A stretch of DNA of 64,000 nt from Chenopodium formosanum (taxonomy: Eukaryota > Streptophyta > Magnoliopsida > Caryophyllales > Amaranthaceae). Position 1 is the stretch's first letter; every line of letters begins with the position of its first letter. The notes under the pieces were generated by a model. It saw nothing but the letters and a program-made list of their open reading frames with translations, was not told the DNA's origin and did no database searches. Location of the stretch: NCBI GenBank assembly GCA_024500155.1, contig CM044868.1, positions 31,531,165 to 31,595,164 on the forward strand, read 5' to 3'. Positions 31,498 to 43,997 of this stretch are shown one piece after another. A program made the translations under genes and the position numbers.

Positions 31498-34400
31498 GTC
31501 AATGCTTGAACAAGGATGTCCTCACTAGGATTAAGTGACAGGTAAGAGTTACCTAACACTCTTGTTATAAACATTTTAACTTTGACTTAGGTATGTGATA
31601 CCAAGTTGCAGAGCTTAACATAGTGATGTTGCGCAGGAACTGCAAACAAGTGAAACTAGTATGGAAATGGAGCTTGAAGGTGCACTAGAAGTTTTGAGTG
31701 ACCAGAAATAGGTTCATAGTTTTTAATTTTGATTATTTATCATGATTTTAGAACAATTTCCAGTTTGATGAGACAATATTTCGGTTTTCTTATTTTGAAT
31801 ACTAAATTTGGTTTACTTGGCTCAGACAAGTGTTGATCCATGACCAAGGTAAGAAATTGTTTTCATTTATTTTGCTAGATATGAGTTAATTTTGTTGATA
31901 TAAGTAGATCACAAAAGTAAAATTTAGATGATTCAAAATACACTTACTTATAACAAGTAAGGTTGGGTCACATTAACCATTTGCACATCCAAAGTAGTGG
32001 ATGGACTCTTATTCTTATATGATTATGAATCACTTGAGAATTAGAAGTCATGCTTGATAAAAGTTAAAATGACCAAGTTGCCTTTTAGTAGAAAGGGTAA
32101 AGGAAGCTAAAATGACCTTTTGGAACTCATACATATGAAGTATGTGAACCAATAAGTTCAAAATTAGAAAAGAGATTTAACAATTTCATTGCTTTTACTA
32201 ACGACTTAAGTAAATATTTCGATAATTACTTAATGAAGTAAAGCTTGGAAACATTGAAATGTTCAAAATTTCCAAAACGAAATATAAAATTAGTTTGAGA
32301 TAAACAATTTAACACCACAATATGTTCGTTGTGATAAATATTTTACTCAAAAGAAATGATCATCTGAAGGGAATTGTTAAATTAATCCACAATCCAGAAA
32401 CATTACAATTAAAGTGTGTGTTTATAAAGAATGAATCAAACTTTGCTTGCCATTGTTCGATCCAAGATTTAATGATTTACAAATATCGTTTTGAGGATAT
32501 GCATTAGAACAACAACAATTGCGAATATACTAAACATGAAACTTAACCAAAGTTGTAGAAAAGATGTCATAAGAGTTATGATTTGGAAATGTTCAAAAAG
32601 TTATCTTTTCTAAACAGGATTAAGAGTTATGAAATCAATGTAAAATGTTTACAAAGATAACATAATACACCCTAAAACAGAAAAGTAGTTCTTTATGGGT
32701 TTTCTCATGAAAACTAAAAGGTATTATTCCTACAATCGCGTAGAAACAAAGTGGTTGTTGCTCGCGATAATGTCTTTATAGAAAGAATGTCTTCCTACAA
32801 ATCCAAGTGGGAGTAAAGTTAGATCTCGATGAGATTCGAGACGAGCAACAAATGGATGTGGATAACACTACATCAGAGACGAATGCGCATGAAATCAGCT
32901 AATTTGATAAATCATGTGTCGAAGCAAGCTAATTCAACTAGCGAGGCTTCTATCATCCCACTAGAGTGAAAGGCTTCAAAGAGTTGAAGAGAATAATTCT
33001 ATTGTCGCTTATACCTATCGTAGGTTACTTGGGATCAAAACAAACAGTTTGTTGAAATTCTGAGAAAAGGTGGATTCTAAAATTTTCTTATTAGAACGTT
33101 TAGAATCCATGCCCTACAAGCAAGTTTTGGATAAGTGCCAGCTCAAGAAATGTCCTAAAAGCCATGAAATCCAGTATGGACTCCATGTTTGTAAAGATGT
33201 GTTAAGTCCATAATAGTCTTACAAATAGGGTCAAACCTATTAGTTGGGTAAGCCTATTCGGATTATTCTAGTTATGGATATCAAAATTGCCTTCATGAAA
33301 TGTTCTTGATGGTGAATATGTATATGATACAACCTAAGAGTTTGAAATCCAGAAATTCCTAGAAAGTTTTGCAAACTTCAGAAATTCATTTATGGATTGA
33401 AGTAAGCATTAAGGAGTTAGAACAGTCGTTTTAATTAGGCAATCAAACAGTTTGATTTCCTTAGTAGAACAAAAAGGGAATCTTGTAGAGACAAGAAGTT
33501 TAGTGGGAGCAATTGGTCTTCTTAGTCTAGTATGTAGTTGACATACAGTTCATATGAAATGATATATCAATGCTTGAATGAGTCAAGCAATGGTTAGAAA
33601 GATTGTTTCTATATGAGAGACTTAGGAGATGTTGAGTACATATTGGGAATCAAGATCGATCCATGAAGTGAATCTTGAAGAATGATTGAAATAAATCGAG
33701 AGACTTATGTTGATAAGGATCTTGACAAGTTCATGAAGCAAGACTCTAAGAGAGGATGTTTTCCCATGTTTCATGGTATTACACTCAGTAAAACTCAGTG
33801 CCTTCAAAAGCTAATAGAGTTGAGTTGTATGGATAATGTACCTCATGCTTTTGCAAAAGGGTCCATTACTTGTGACATGAAATGTACAAAGCAAGATGTT
33901 TCATATGACTTGTGCATGTGTAGCAGTTTTCAAGCAATCTCAGAATAAGCATACGGAGAATTACCAAGAACAGATCTTTGAGTACTTGAGAAGCACTAAA
34001 AGGAATATAATTCTTCTAGCTATTATGTTAAATGGTAATTTAAGCAAGTTGTCAAAAGGTTACACGAATGCAAGTTTTCCAAACAGGCAAGATGATTCTA
34101 GATGGTGATCTAAATGCATATTTGTGTCTGGATGGAGAAGGACAGTGAGCTTGAAGAGTTCAAAGCAGAGCACTGTTGCATACTCAATGTCAGAATATGT
34201 GTATTAAACTATAGTATGATAGTTAGAGAGGAAGTTCGGACTAAAATGTCATTTGACTAACAGGTTACCTTTGCCCAAGAACAAAGGAACTAGAGTCACA
34301 TCACAAATCCAAAAAAAAGGATATGAGATATCACCTCAATTATGAGATCATAGACCAGCGGAAAGTAAAGTTTTATTATGAGTGAGAAATCACTAAACCC

Positions 34401-35263
34401 CTTCCATAGACTAAGGTATGAGAGTCATATTAAAGTCTTAGGATTGAAGCAAGTTATGTAATTTAAGTTGTATATGTTTTGAGAAAACATATTACATGAG
34501 AAATGCATCAATTTGCAGAATTATGTTTAAAATAGAAATTATTATTTCTCTTATTTAATTATGGTTTTGGAAATTAAATAAAATGTCCAAAAAATTATGA
34601 ATTGATGGGCTCATCAGGTTGATGATCTGGTGAATTGAAACCTTAAAGGTGAACAAAATTTATATATTATTTAAGTTCCTAGTTCGAGATCATTAAAGTG
34701 GACATAAATGATTTCAATAAATGAACTAGCATGTAAGATTGATTGGATAGCGCAGTTTCATGGGTTATAGGGGCATAGTGATGCTAGGTCAATCACTTTG
34801 ATATGCATGAATGATGCATGATCGAACTATTGACCTACTTTAAAGTTCAAGTATAGAGCTTCCGTATATATTAGGGGATTCCTTTCACATGAGTGGAACA
34901 TTGATTTTATTCAATGGATGTTATGACTGTGGTACACTCAAACGTCTAGCCGTAACTAGAGATTATAAAGGGTGTTTCAAAGTTATTTCAAAAGTTGAGT
35001 GAGAGTCATGTTACCACAAGATTGGATAGAGTCTACCTATTAAATTAGGAAATGTGTCATGGCCGCTTGAAGAGGGAGAATTCAGAAAATACGTGGCCGC
35101 GTTCAAATGAATTACATAGTAATCATTTGGTTTTGTAATTCTAACTCAGATTTCAAGAAACGATTTGTAGATTAATATGATCTCGACATGTGATGCAATC
35201 ATATTATCAAATTGACACATATATTGACTTAAGGAATTTGAATATTGCACCCTTGTCTCAGAC
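31498..35263 (+). pseudogene. Degenerate copia pol
   Basis: No long frame survives, but fragments of reverse transcriptase can be read in different frames: a YMIQP-type stretch at about 33318-33335, MRDLGDVEYILGIKI at 33613-33657, and GITLSKTQC near 33775. They lie in the order expected for copia RT. Frameshifts and stops separate them. Protease and integrase were not recognisable by eye. Confidence 0.65.
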
Positions 35264-35274
35264 AAGTGGGAGAT

Positions 35275-36029
35275 TGAAGGAGTTATGTCTTCGTCGTCTG
35301 CAATTACTAGATATAGAATTGGATCAAATTATGGAGATAATTAAGTTTGTACATTTGGGTCGTCGTTTTGCCATAGCTAGAGGTAATAACGATCTTTGGA
35401 CTAGTAAAATAGCCCAAAGCCCAATTGGACGGATCCTAGAAGGTCACACAAAGGGGCTAGATCGAGCATTAGAGGACGAGGCCCATCATGGGCCTCATCA
35501 CTCTTGGTGGCCGGCCATATGTAGTGGGTAAGAGAGTTTTGGGCTTCGTGCCCTAGTCTAATTATAATGAGATTATATTATAAATAGACTAGGTGCCTAG
35601 GTTTGCAAGTACAAAAGGAATTAACTGATCAGTGTGATCAAACCCTAATTAGCAAACACGAAACCCAAGCCTCTCATAGTCCTCACTCTCACACGGCTCT
35701 CTCCTCCTCCTCGGCGCACGGTTGTGTCTTGTGGTGGTTGTGGTTCGTGCGGTGGTCGGTTGTCCATAAAGGTGGTGATCGCGGTTTTCCTCAATCACTC
35801 GACCAATCTAGTATTGGTGGACGGCTCGTTCGAATCTTGTGGACTGAGTAGAGGAGCAACGCTTGGGGCTCTATTCTCTCCCTAATTTGCCTGTCGAATA
35901 GCTTCGTGGAATTCACGCATCAAAGGTATGATTATGTGTCTTGTGTGTTATGCATGTGATCTTGGGATTGGTACTTGATTGAATATGATTCATGTTATTT
36001 CCGTTGCGTAGTACCTATAAACTCCTACA
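35275..36029 (+). repeat. 3' LTR of the 8.26-kb copia element
   Basis: 755 bp, TGAAGGAGT to ACTCCTACA, preceded by the polypurine tract and followed by TAATT. It differs from the 5' LTR by scattered substitutions and a few small indels. Confidence 0.9.
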
Positions 36030-36248
36030 TAATTATTCCTCACGTGGGTACTTTATTAAAAATGGAATTCTCCACTTGCCAATATTTCAATTTTGTAATT
36101 GTACATTTGTACTGCTTGTACTCCTGACTAAAGTACTCCTTTAATTTATTTGGGCTAAAAAAGACTTAAATTATATTTTAAAAAATATACAATTAAAATA
36201 AAATCCTAAAATATTAATTTTAGTTTAATAAATTTAAAACAAAATTCT

Positions 36249-36354
36249 CCCATTACAACCGCGATGCAGCCCGCGACTAACGCATCAATTCCGTTACCAT
36301 GATGCCGCGACCGTTTCCGCGATTGCGACCGATACCGCATTTTTATACCATGGG
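36249..36354. mobile_element. Short CGG-rich MITE-like element
   Basis: The right end CCGCATTTTTATACCATGGG is the complement of the left end of the elements at 18547, 23122 and 25456. The left end CCCATTACAACCGCG is a weaker inverted match. The interior repeats CCGCGA and GACCGAT motifs. Confidence 0.4.
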
Positions 36355-36545
36355 TAAAATATAGTTTAAATAATCTTATGACTTCTTCACAGTTTCAGAC
36401 AATCAACAATCAACTGAGTACTTCTCATAGAAAGTAGTGACTTGAGAACTAAAATTCTTTTAAGACATCAACTTTCAAGTCAAGTCGGAAATTGCTACTC
36501 TAAAAATGTTGGACACGATGTATAGTAAATCTATTCAAGTTGTTA

Positions 36546-36635
36546 CTACCTCCGTTACATATTATTTGCAACGATTAAACACTTTTTCTCTCTACTTTAT
36601 GTCAAATCGTTGCAAATAATATGTAACGGAGGTAG
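36546..36635. mobile_element. Stowaway MITE with perfect 31-bp inverted ends
   Basis: The element is 90 bp. CTACCTCCGTTACATATT... (36546-36576) is repeated inverted without a mismatch at 36605-36635, leaving a 28-bp loop. TA is duplicated on both sides (36544-36545, 36636-36637). The CTxCCTCCGT terminus and TA target are those of Stowaway (Tc1/mariner) MITEs. Confidence 0.93.
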
Positions 36636-38424
36636 TAATTGTTATGGTAAATTCACAACTTAGGAATTATACCAATATAATATAATTTGGTTTACAGTGT
36701 ATCAATGTCAAATAATTCAATAGGACAATGAGCTTTCAGTAATGCTACATATAACAATGATATTAACATTCAACACCATTATAAGCAGCATAGGAGGCAG
36801 CAACAATAGATCTACCAGAATGAAACCTCAGGGGTACATTAATGCTCACATGTCATCAAGATTTTACACAAGAAGACCAGTATAGAAACACACAAAACAA
36901 GTATGAATAGCAGAAACATTGATGTAGATATTGCAACTTAAGTATAATTGAGCAATCTAAATAGTCAAAGAAACAGGAAGAGACGTACGCTTAAACTCAT
37001 CAAGACCCCCGACGAGATTTGGAATTTAGTTAATGCCCACCTGCGAACGCAATCATAGTAGGGTGTCCTTTTTTATTTTTTTTTTATCTATGCCTCCTAG
37101 ATTAACTTTGTTATGGGAAAGGTCATAATGTATCTCTTATCTTATGACAAACTTTAGGCAGAAAAGTCTGCCTCCTTTTCAAATACTTTAAGAACATGGA
37201 ACTTGTCTTCTTCACAAGATTACAAGTAAGAGGAATCTTTGGAACATTAAGTCATCTATTACTTCTATCAGTTTTGTAGCACACATTATTTTTTATAGGA
37301 GTAGATAAAGTCATAAATGACAAATGACATAAACAGTATTCAATTTCGGGTCATGACTACGTTGTTTGGTGATCGTGATGAGTTGTATTTTCCTAAAGTA
37401 ATGACTACTCTCTAAGCTTTAATGAGTATTGGTAGGCTTATAATACATACAATCAAGAAAATAAAGTAAGCAAGTAGAGATGTAAATTAATTGAAGTGCT
37501 CAAGAACAAAAAGTCTAGAAGAGTAGTATATTGTAATAATCTCAAACAGAAGAGCTTGATATACTTTTAGAATCCATCGCCTCACAAACTCATGGAATTC
37601 ATAGAAATGCAAGGTCTAACAATGATCTAGCTTTGCAAATCTTTTGAAAAAACAACTAATTATTGCTTCAAATATAAAGGATCACGATCCTGCTCACCAT
37701 CATAAATTTATGCAGGAAACGGCACACATAGCTGACATACAAAAATAGGAGATAAGAGTGAATATATTTGAAATACTAACCTCTTTACTCTAACAACGAT
37801 GTCCAGGTTGCTTTTTTGGTAGTTAAGTTGATATGGAGTCAAGGAGGGCCACGCAGTTAAATTTTCTTTTTTGTTATAGAAGCACAAGACTCTAACTTCA
37901 AGCACTGCATTATTTTGCACCAACCTGCAATTGCTGCTAATATTACAGTAGAAAAGATAAAATATTCTCAAGTAATCAGTTGTATGCTAATATATATTTT
38001 AATAAATTATAAGGAGACTATCATATCAAATGTGACTTCTTTGTTGACTCCTTAATACTTCACAAACTAACTTGATAAGTTATTACACTCATATAAGTAG
38101 AACACAACCCTTATCTAGACATACATTATTTACAAACTTTTACATATATATATATATTTTTCTCACCTCATTTAATAAAAACAACAAAAGGCTCATGTAA
38201 TACGAAATAAGAAGTTGATTGTGTTCGTTCATCAAATCTATTTTATAAACATTTAAACCCTTTAATATATTTAAACTAATTAACTTTAGTCACTCACACA
38301 TTTCAAAATTTAACATATACATTGATCCTCATCACTTTGGCAAATTATTAATTAGTCATTATTAAAATAGTCATTAATCAAAATTGGCCACATTTTAACT
38401 TTATAACTAATGTGTAAATAAATG

Positions 38425-39617
38425 TGTTAGAGATATCGGAAAATATATGTGTGATATATTTTCCGTAGATATCGTTCAGAGAATAATATATTTAGGATAT
38501 TTATGTTAAGATATTATTTTGAGAATATATCTTTAGGGTTTATGGTTATGTTAATATATCTTTAGGAATATTGTATCCTATCTTATGAGCGTAGGTTTTG
38601 TATAAATACTCTACCTACCGATCAATAATAATCAAGCTATTCATTCTCTCTTCTCCCTAATTTGTCATGGTATCAAGAGCAGATTAAATCTTGGGACCGC
38701 TCACAAAAAATTTCCCCCCCTGCCGGTGGGTTAGAAAATTAAACCCACCGGTGGGATTCAAAATTTTTCTTCCTCTATGCAATACTAATACTCTTAAAAT
38801 TTTTTTTTTGGGTTGGTACACGTTAATCATATGTGTATGTGAATTTTTTTTTGGGAGATTTTTTTTTTGTGGGAGTATGTGAGTGGACTTCCTCCACTAT
38901 AACACATCTTTGGAGATGAAGACATTAAATAGCGTTATGCTTGACGCAATATTTTTGTTAAAAAAAAATCGGCTCTCTTGTGTCGTGAGACAAGATATAT
39001 TTGGTTCTTCTTGTGCCGTGAGACAAGGTTTGTGAGTTGATTCGAGCATGATTTTGCTCATTTGAATATGAGTGTGGTTTACTCTGAAAGACCAATAAAA
39101 GATATGAGTATGGTTTACTCTGGAAAAACCAGTATTTGATTGGATCTCAGTTTTGCTCTTGGAAAAACCAAAAATTGTTATTTGCAGGTTCGAAAAGAAT
39201 GACGTTTCTATTTGATTGATGACTAATGAGTTCGAAAAGATGAATGTTCTCATCGTTGAAAAAGAAGAAACAAAAATTGAAGGAGGTCTCACAAGAGTGT
39301 GCATCTCGACTTCAACAAAGTGAAAAATTTCCAATCGCAACGTTCGTGTTACTGTCGTTACGATTGCGGGAGGGTGTTAGAGATATCGGAAAATATATGT
39401 GTGATATATTTTCCGTATATATCATTCAGAGAATAATATATTTAGGATATTTATGTTAAGATATTATTTTGAGAATATATCTTTAGGGTTTATGGTTATG
39501 TTAGTATATCTTTAGGAATATTGTTTCCTATCTTATGAGCGTAGGTTTTGTATAAATACTCTACCTATCGATCAATAATAATCAAGCTATTCTTTCTCTC
39601 TTCTCCCTAATTTGTCA
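38425..39617 (+). mobile_element. Small non-autonomous LTR element (TRIM/LARD-like)
   Basis: Two 243-bp LTRs (38425-38667 and 39375-39617), nearly identical, flank 707 bp of non-coding DNA. The 5-bp duplication AAATG lies on each side (38420-38424, 39618-39622). The primer-binding site TGGTATCAAGAGC starts at 38668 and a purine tract 'gcgggaggg' precedes the 3' LTR. TATA is at about 38600 ('gtataaatac'). The interior holds a perfect 10-bp stem CCGGTGGGTT/AACCCACCGG (38723-38751) and no gag or pol. The LTRs differ at roughly six positions, so it is relatively young. Confidence 0.9.
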
Positions 39618-40279
39618 AAATGGAAGAAGGGAAGACAAAATAAATAAGAGAAGTTCAAGCATTCATTTTAGCACCCCAACCAACTCAACACAACAATACC
39701 ACATAGGCATCAAATGAGCAATAACAGCCCGCTGCGATAAAACCAGGGTAGCAGACCGCAGTAAATTTTAAAAGGCATAACTCCTAGCACACAACTCCAA
39801 ATCGAGAAATTCTTGAGCCTAGATTGAATAACTTTTCGAGATCTAAAACATTGATGAAGGGACTATGAGCTAAAAACAACTTCAGATCAATGATTTTTGG
39901 ACGAATAGAACATCAGTAACAGGGCAGCACCAGAATAACAGCAACAATAGTGTGAAACAACAGCTACCTTCTATAGTCACTCACAACAGCAATATCTAAT
40001 TTGACAACATAAATTTTGGCAGCAAACACCATATGCATATAAGCAAATTAAAAAGAGAAAATATTGAGAGAAAATGGAAAGATAGGGAAAAAAAACAAGT
40101 AAGCTATTCATATTAAAGGTTAGATGAAAATTGAACCAATTAGAACAAGAAAGAAAATGGGGAGATAGAATTGTACCTTTAGATCAACAATTCTGTTACA
40201 AATTAGACAATAATGTTACTAACAATATAAAAAATCAACCCAAAAAAATGATAAATCACTCAAATTCAACCCCAAAAAA
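39618..40279. other. Repeat-like gene-free DNA left of the P450 fragment
   Basis: A-rich and non-coding. Phrases like 'gctgcgataaaaccaggg' look like dispersed repeat DNA, but no terminal repeats were found. It may be one element with the region to about 41800. Confidence 0.35.
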
Positions 40280-40383
40280 ACCACCACACAATCGAAGAAG
40301 GCACTGAAATTCAACCCAAAAAAACCACCACACAATCAAAGAAGGCACTAAAATTCAACCTAAAAAACGAAAATAAATAGAAT
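40280..40383. repeat. Direct repeat left of the P450 fragment
   Basis: Contains 'accaccacacaatc(g/a)aagaaggcact' twice in tandem and ends 'aacgaaaataaatagaa'. The same arrangement, almost base for base, follows the P450 fragment at 41133-41237. Confidence 0.85.
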
Positions 40384-40385
40384 TA

Positions 40386-41126
40386 ATGTCAAGCAGACTG
40401 GGTGCTAGCCAAAGCCTTCAAAGAAATAAGATCCATGATCTTGTTTCCTATGTTGAGAAGAGCAGTGATGATGGTACAACAGTAAACATCAGCCAAGCAG
40501 CATTCACTACTACCCTTAATTTGCTGTCAAATACTTTTTTTTTTTCAGTTAATATGGGTGATCCCAATTTTGAAATTGCTCGTGAATTTCGAGAGACAAT
40601 ACGAGGCGTGGTGGAAGAAGTTGGGAAACCCAACTTTGCAGACTATTTTCCCTTCCTGCAAAAGATCAACCTACAGGGTATCAGACGACATACAAGTGTT
40701 CACTTTGGAAAGCTGATAGATTTTTTCAAGATTATGATCAACCAAAGGCTGCAAGGGGAAAGACCGTCAGGATCAATTGAAGGCAACGATGTTTTAGACG
40801 CACTGTTAGGCATGAATCATGAGAAAAATGAGAAAATTGAACTTTCGATCATACCTTATCTTCTACTGGTAGTCATCTGCTGTATCTCTCTTGAAAAAAG
40901 TTGTTGAGATGTTTTTGTTGCGTTCAAAAAAATAAATTGACATCTCTTCTCTGGAGGACTTATTTTCAGCAGGAACTGACACAACATCAACCACCCTAGA
41001 ATGACTGACGAACGATTGCAAGAAAAGCTGCCATTAAGCTCAACTAAAGGCACTGATGTTCTGGATTCATTGCTAGAAGTCAATCAGGAGAAAACTACGG
41101 AAGATGAACCATCAAACATTCCAAAC
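40386..41126 (+). pseudogene. CYP76-like cytochrome P450 fragment
   Basis: Frame 40386-40906 reads like the central part of CYP76 enzymes: AAFTTTLNLLSNTFF, then EVGKPNFADYFPFLQKI, then HFGKLIDFF and NDVLDALLGMN. After a frameshift the oxygen-binding I-helix motif AGTDTTSTTLE is read at 40969-41004. A second stretch (41001-41100, ERLQEKLPLSSTKGTDVLD) repeats an earlier part of the protein with different residues, as if from a second paralogue. The N-terminal anchor, the EXXR helix and the haem-binding cysteine are all absent. It is a captured, broken fragment, not a working monooxygenase. Confidence 0.8.
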
Positions 41127-41132
41127 CCCCCA

Positions 41133-41237
41133 AAAAACCACCACACAATCAAAGAAGGCACTGAAATTCTACCAAAAAAAAACCACCACACAATCAAAGA
41201 AGGCACTAAAATTCAACCCAAAAAACGAAAATAAATA
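41133..41237. repeat. Direct repeat right of the P450 fragment
   Basis: Second copy of 40280-40383, in the same orientation, again with the internal doubling. Together they frame the P450 fragment. Confidence 0.85.
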
Positions 41238-42285
41238 GAACAAATAAACCCTTAAAAAATCGAACAAATAAACCCAAAAAACTGAAAAAAAATTGATCAA
41301 ATAAACCCCATTAAAAATGAAACAATTAATCACAAATACACCCACAAAAATTCAACCCAAAAAATTCAAAAACTTGTCGAAAACAACACGAACATATATG
41401 AAAAAAACCACGATAATCGAATAAGTAAAGCCCAAAAATTTGAAACTAAATCGAGAAAGAGAAACTAGATCGAACCTGATGAATGTGACGATCGGGAAAT
41501 CGTCTTCCACAACCTCAGACTCGAAAAATCAAAACGCTGAGAAGAATCGAAGCACCATCGTCGAAAGGGATGATCGTTGATCTTGAGTTGCAGAAGTTTC
41601 TCTCTCTAGGTTTCTCTCTCCTTGTTTCCCCTAAATACTCTGACCCTTTTTCCTTCATATTCAGACAGAGTGGGAAGAAGCAAGAAGGTTAGAAGGTGAG
41701 GAAGTCGGTGAAAAGCAAGGGCCAAGTAAGTCGGTGGAAATAAGGGGTATAATTGGCAATTCATTAATGTTGGGGGAGGCTGTAATAGCACCGCAAGATA
41801 CTATTCACAAGCTACAGTAATTTGGTTTGCATTTTTATAAGGTTTATTTAATTTAAAGACATGTTAATTTTTTTTTTTTATTATGGGTATTTTATTTTAT
41901 TTAAACCATATTATGAGTATATTCTAATAATTTTTGTTTTTTAAAAAAAAAAAACCTAATTTTGGATTTTTTATTGTGTTTATTCTATATTATAATACTT
42001 GTATGTATTTATATATAAACTAGTTTTGTGCCCCGTACGATGCCCGTGTTGTTTAATGAATTTTAAGATAAAATTTTATTCTATATATCAAATTTTAAGA
42101 TAAAATTTTATTCTATATATCAAATTTTAAGATACAAAATTAGTTATAAATTAATGTGTTTTGTGATGATTTACTATCTAGTAGGCATGTAATGACTAAT
42201 AATAATGTTAGTGGAAATGTTTGATTGAATTTTGTACATTAAAAAAATAATAAATTAACAAAAAATAAATAAAATAAAATAAATG
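41238..42285. other. Gene-free DNA, A-rich then AT-rich
   Basis: To about 41450 there is an A-rich stretch with 'aaaccc' and 'aattcaaccc' motifs. At 42016 'aactagttttgtgccccgta' resembles the edge of a common plant repeat, with a possible partner near 43100. 'attttaagataaaattttattctatatatc' sequence is tandemly doubled at about 42059-42127. No gene seen. Confidence 0.4.
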
Positions 42286-42399
42286 TTCAAAACCCGTTGG
42301 ATTGACCCGAACCCAAAAACTTTAGGCAAGGGCTGAACTTTTTTTGACTCAAAACCTAATTCGAGATAATTCATAACCCAATCATAATTGACAGGTCTA
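42286..42399 (-). mobile_element. Possible third GGGTC-type MITE end (remnant)
   Basis: On the minus strand it starts TAGACCTGTCAA (42388-42399), the same terminus as the elements at 8277 and 16613, and continues into 'gattgggttatg' and 'tttgggttcgggtc'. No second terminus was found, so it is a truncated or very diverged relative. Confidence 0.5.
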
Positions 42400-43609
42400 C
42401 ATAGTAGTAATAAAATTCTATTGGATTGTGAAGTATATTATTTTAACCGATTAGTATATATTATAAATGGATGTTTTACACTTTAAAATTTTAAGTTATA
42501 ACATGCTAAAATTACGATATAAAAAATAAATTTTTATGATAATTTTTTTAGAATTATAATCAAATAATTTTTTAAAATAAAATTATAATCAATTTGTACA
42601 TATGAAATATTGGTACTTCATCGAAAATAAAACTCTAAACTAACAATTTTAACCTAAAATTCTATACAAATAAAATTCTAAACTAATTTTTTAATTTTTT
42701 TTAATCTTATGAAGTTTGTTTTAATTTATCCAACGTGGCGCGACACTTGGCGAAAAGTTAGAACGCCAAGAGTCGCTTCCTCATGACCTGGCTAAAAGTT
42801 TAGCTTTATATATTGGTTACATGATTTGGATTAAAATTAAGATCAAGAATGAATGTGAGTGTTTTTTTTTTTCAATAATTATATACACTTTTTTATATTT
42901 CTTTTTAATATTTATAATATGTGTGATAATTGGCTTAGATGACCGTAAAGTCAATTTTGTTATGAGTGGTTTGGGGTTTGAATCTCCAAGTCTTCATATT
43001 TTTAATAATATGAGATGTGGTGTTATGAAGCGTTTGTGAAGTGATGTGGCAAAGTGACATGGCATAATATAGAAGAGTCTACGTGACACATGGACGTTTT
43101 TATAAACGCCTCTTAATATATTAATAATCCAACTAATGCATAATTTGTTGAAAGCGGAATCTGCTTCACTAGTGTGAAGGATAATTTTGGAGTTTATTTA
43201 CTACATATGTGAAGAGATATGTAATAACCTCAAACTATACCTTCCTTCATAACTAAGATTCTTTGTATACTTTCTTGATGCAATGAATCGACAGTGAAGC
43301 ATAGCAATCCTCAATATAAACATGATTATATTAACATCTTTAAGAAACTGGTCTATTAGACCCATATAGAGCCTTGAAGACTTGTTGATAGAATGTTTAG
43401 TGTTTTTAGACTGTATTCATGCTCGCCTTTTGAATTATTGATTTGTCACTTTACAAATTGTAGGGTTTTAAGTGTAATTAGCAGAATTTTATGTATCACA
43501 TTCATAACTCCTAATAGGTTCGCATGTGTATGTATATTATGAATCAAATTCAAGGTTAGAAATTACAATCTTGAATGCATATTTTCCACCTTGGCACAGA
43601 TTTTAAGAC
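42400..43609. other. Gene-free AT-rich DNA
   Basis: No gene recognised. 'cacttggcgaaaagttagaac' and nearby 'gacctggctaaaagtttagc' (about 42736-42803) form a loose repeat. The ORF 42821-43039 has no recognisable domain. Confidence 0.4.
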
Positions 43610-43853
43610 TGTTAAGTGCTGCTGTAAGAATATCTTTGTACAGATATTTATCTATGCTGACTAGGCTAGTTTGTTACAATTTTCAGTGATTCAAGGAAAG
43701 TTTGTTAGAGTTAGTTGCTGTAATAATTCCTATTTAAAGTTTCTTCTCTTCAATAATAAAGCTAAGTTAACATTTCACAAATTTCTTGATATACTCTTTT
43801 CTTCTTCCTCTAAATTCTCTCTAGAAATTCTCAAATAATTTTGGAATTTCACA
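43610..43853 (+). repeat. 5' LTR of the 5.1-kb copia element
   Basis: 244 bp, TGTTAAGTGC to GGAATTTCACA, preceded by AAGAC and directly followed by the primer-binding site. Confidence 0.93.
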
Positions 43854-43997
43854 TGGTATCAGAGCAATTCCTGGATTGGATTGTTTGATTTTATGGTTTT
43901 CTTTGTTTCTTGATCAAACGATTGTTCGTTTGTTTTCGATTGATTTCGACTTCGATTTTCTTCGATTTTTTTATTCGATTTCTTCAATCATCTCTTA

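Larger units (their letters stand above)
27775..36029 (+). mobile_element. Ty1/copia LTR retrotransposon, 8.26 kb, decayed
   Basis: LTRs at 27775-28524 and 35275-36029 have ends TGAAGGAG...CTCC(T/G)ACA and are flanked by the 5-bp duplication TAATT (27770-27774, 36030-36034). The primer-binding site TGGTATCAG (28526) fits initiator tRNA-Met, and the polypurine tract AAGTGGGAGAT ends at 35274. The leader of about 2.3 kb before gag is unusually long for a copia element. The pol region is too mutated to give long frames, so the element cannot be autonomous. Confidence 0.9.
36035..38424. other. Gene-free AT-rich DNA with two MITEs
   Basis: No coding signal was found. A CGG-rich MITE-like element (36249-36354) and a Stowaway MITE (36546-36635) are listed separately. 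The rest is unassigned; ORFs such as 37708-37971 on the minus strand show no recognisable domain. Confidence 0.6.
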
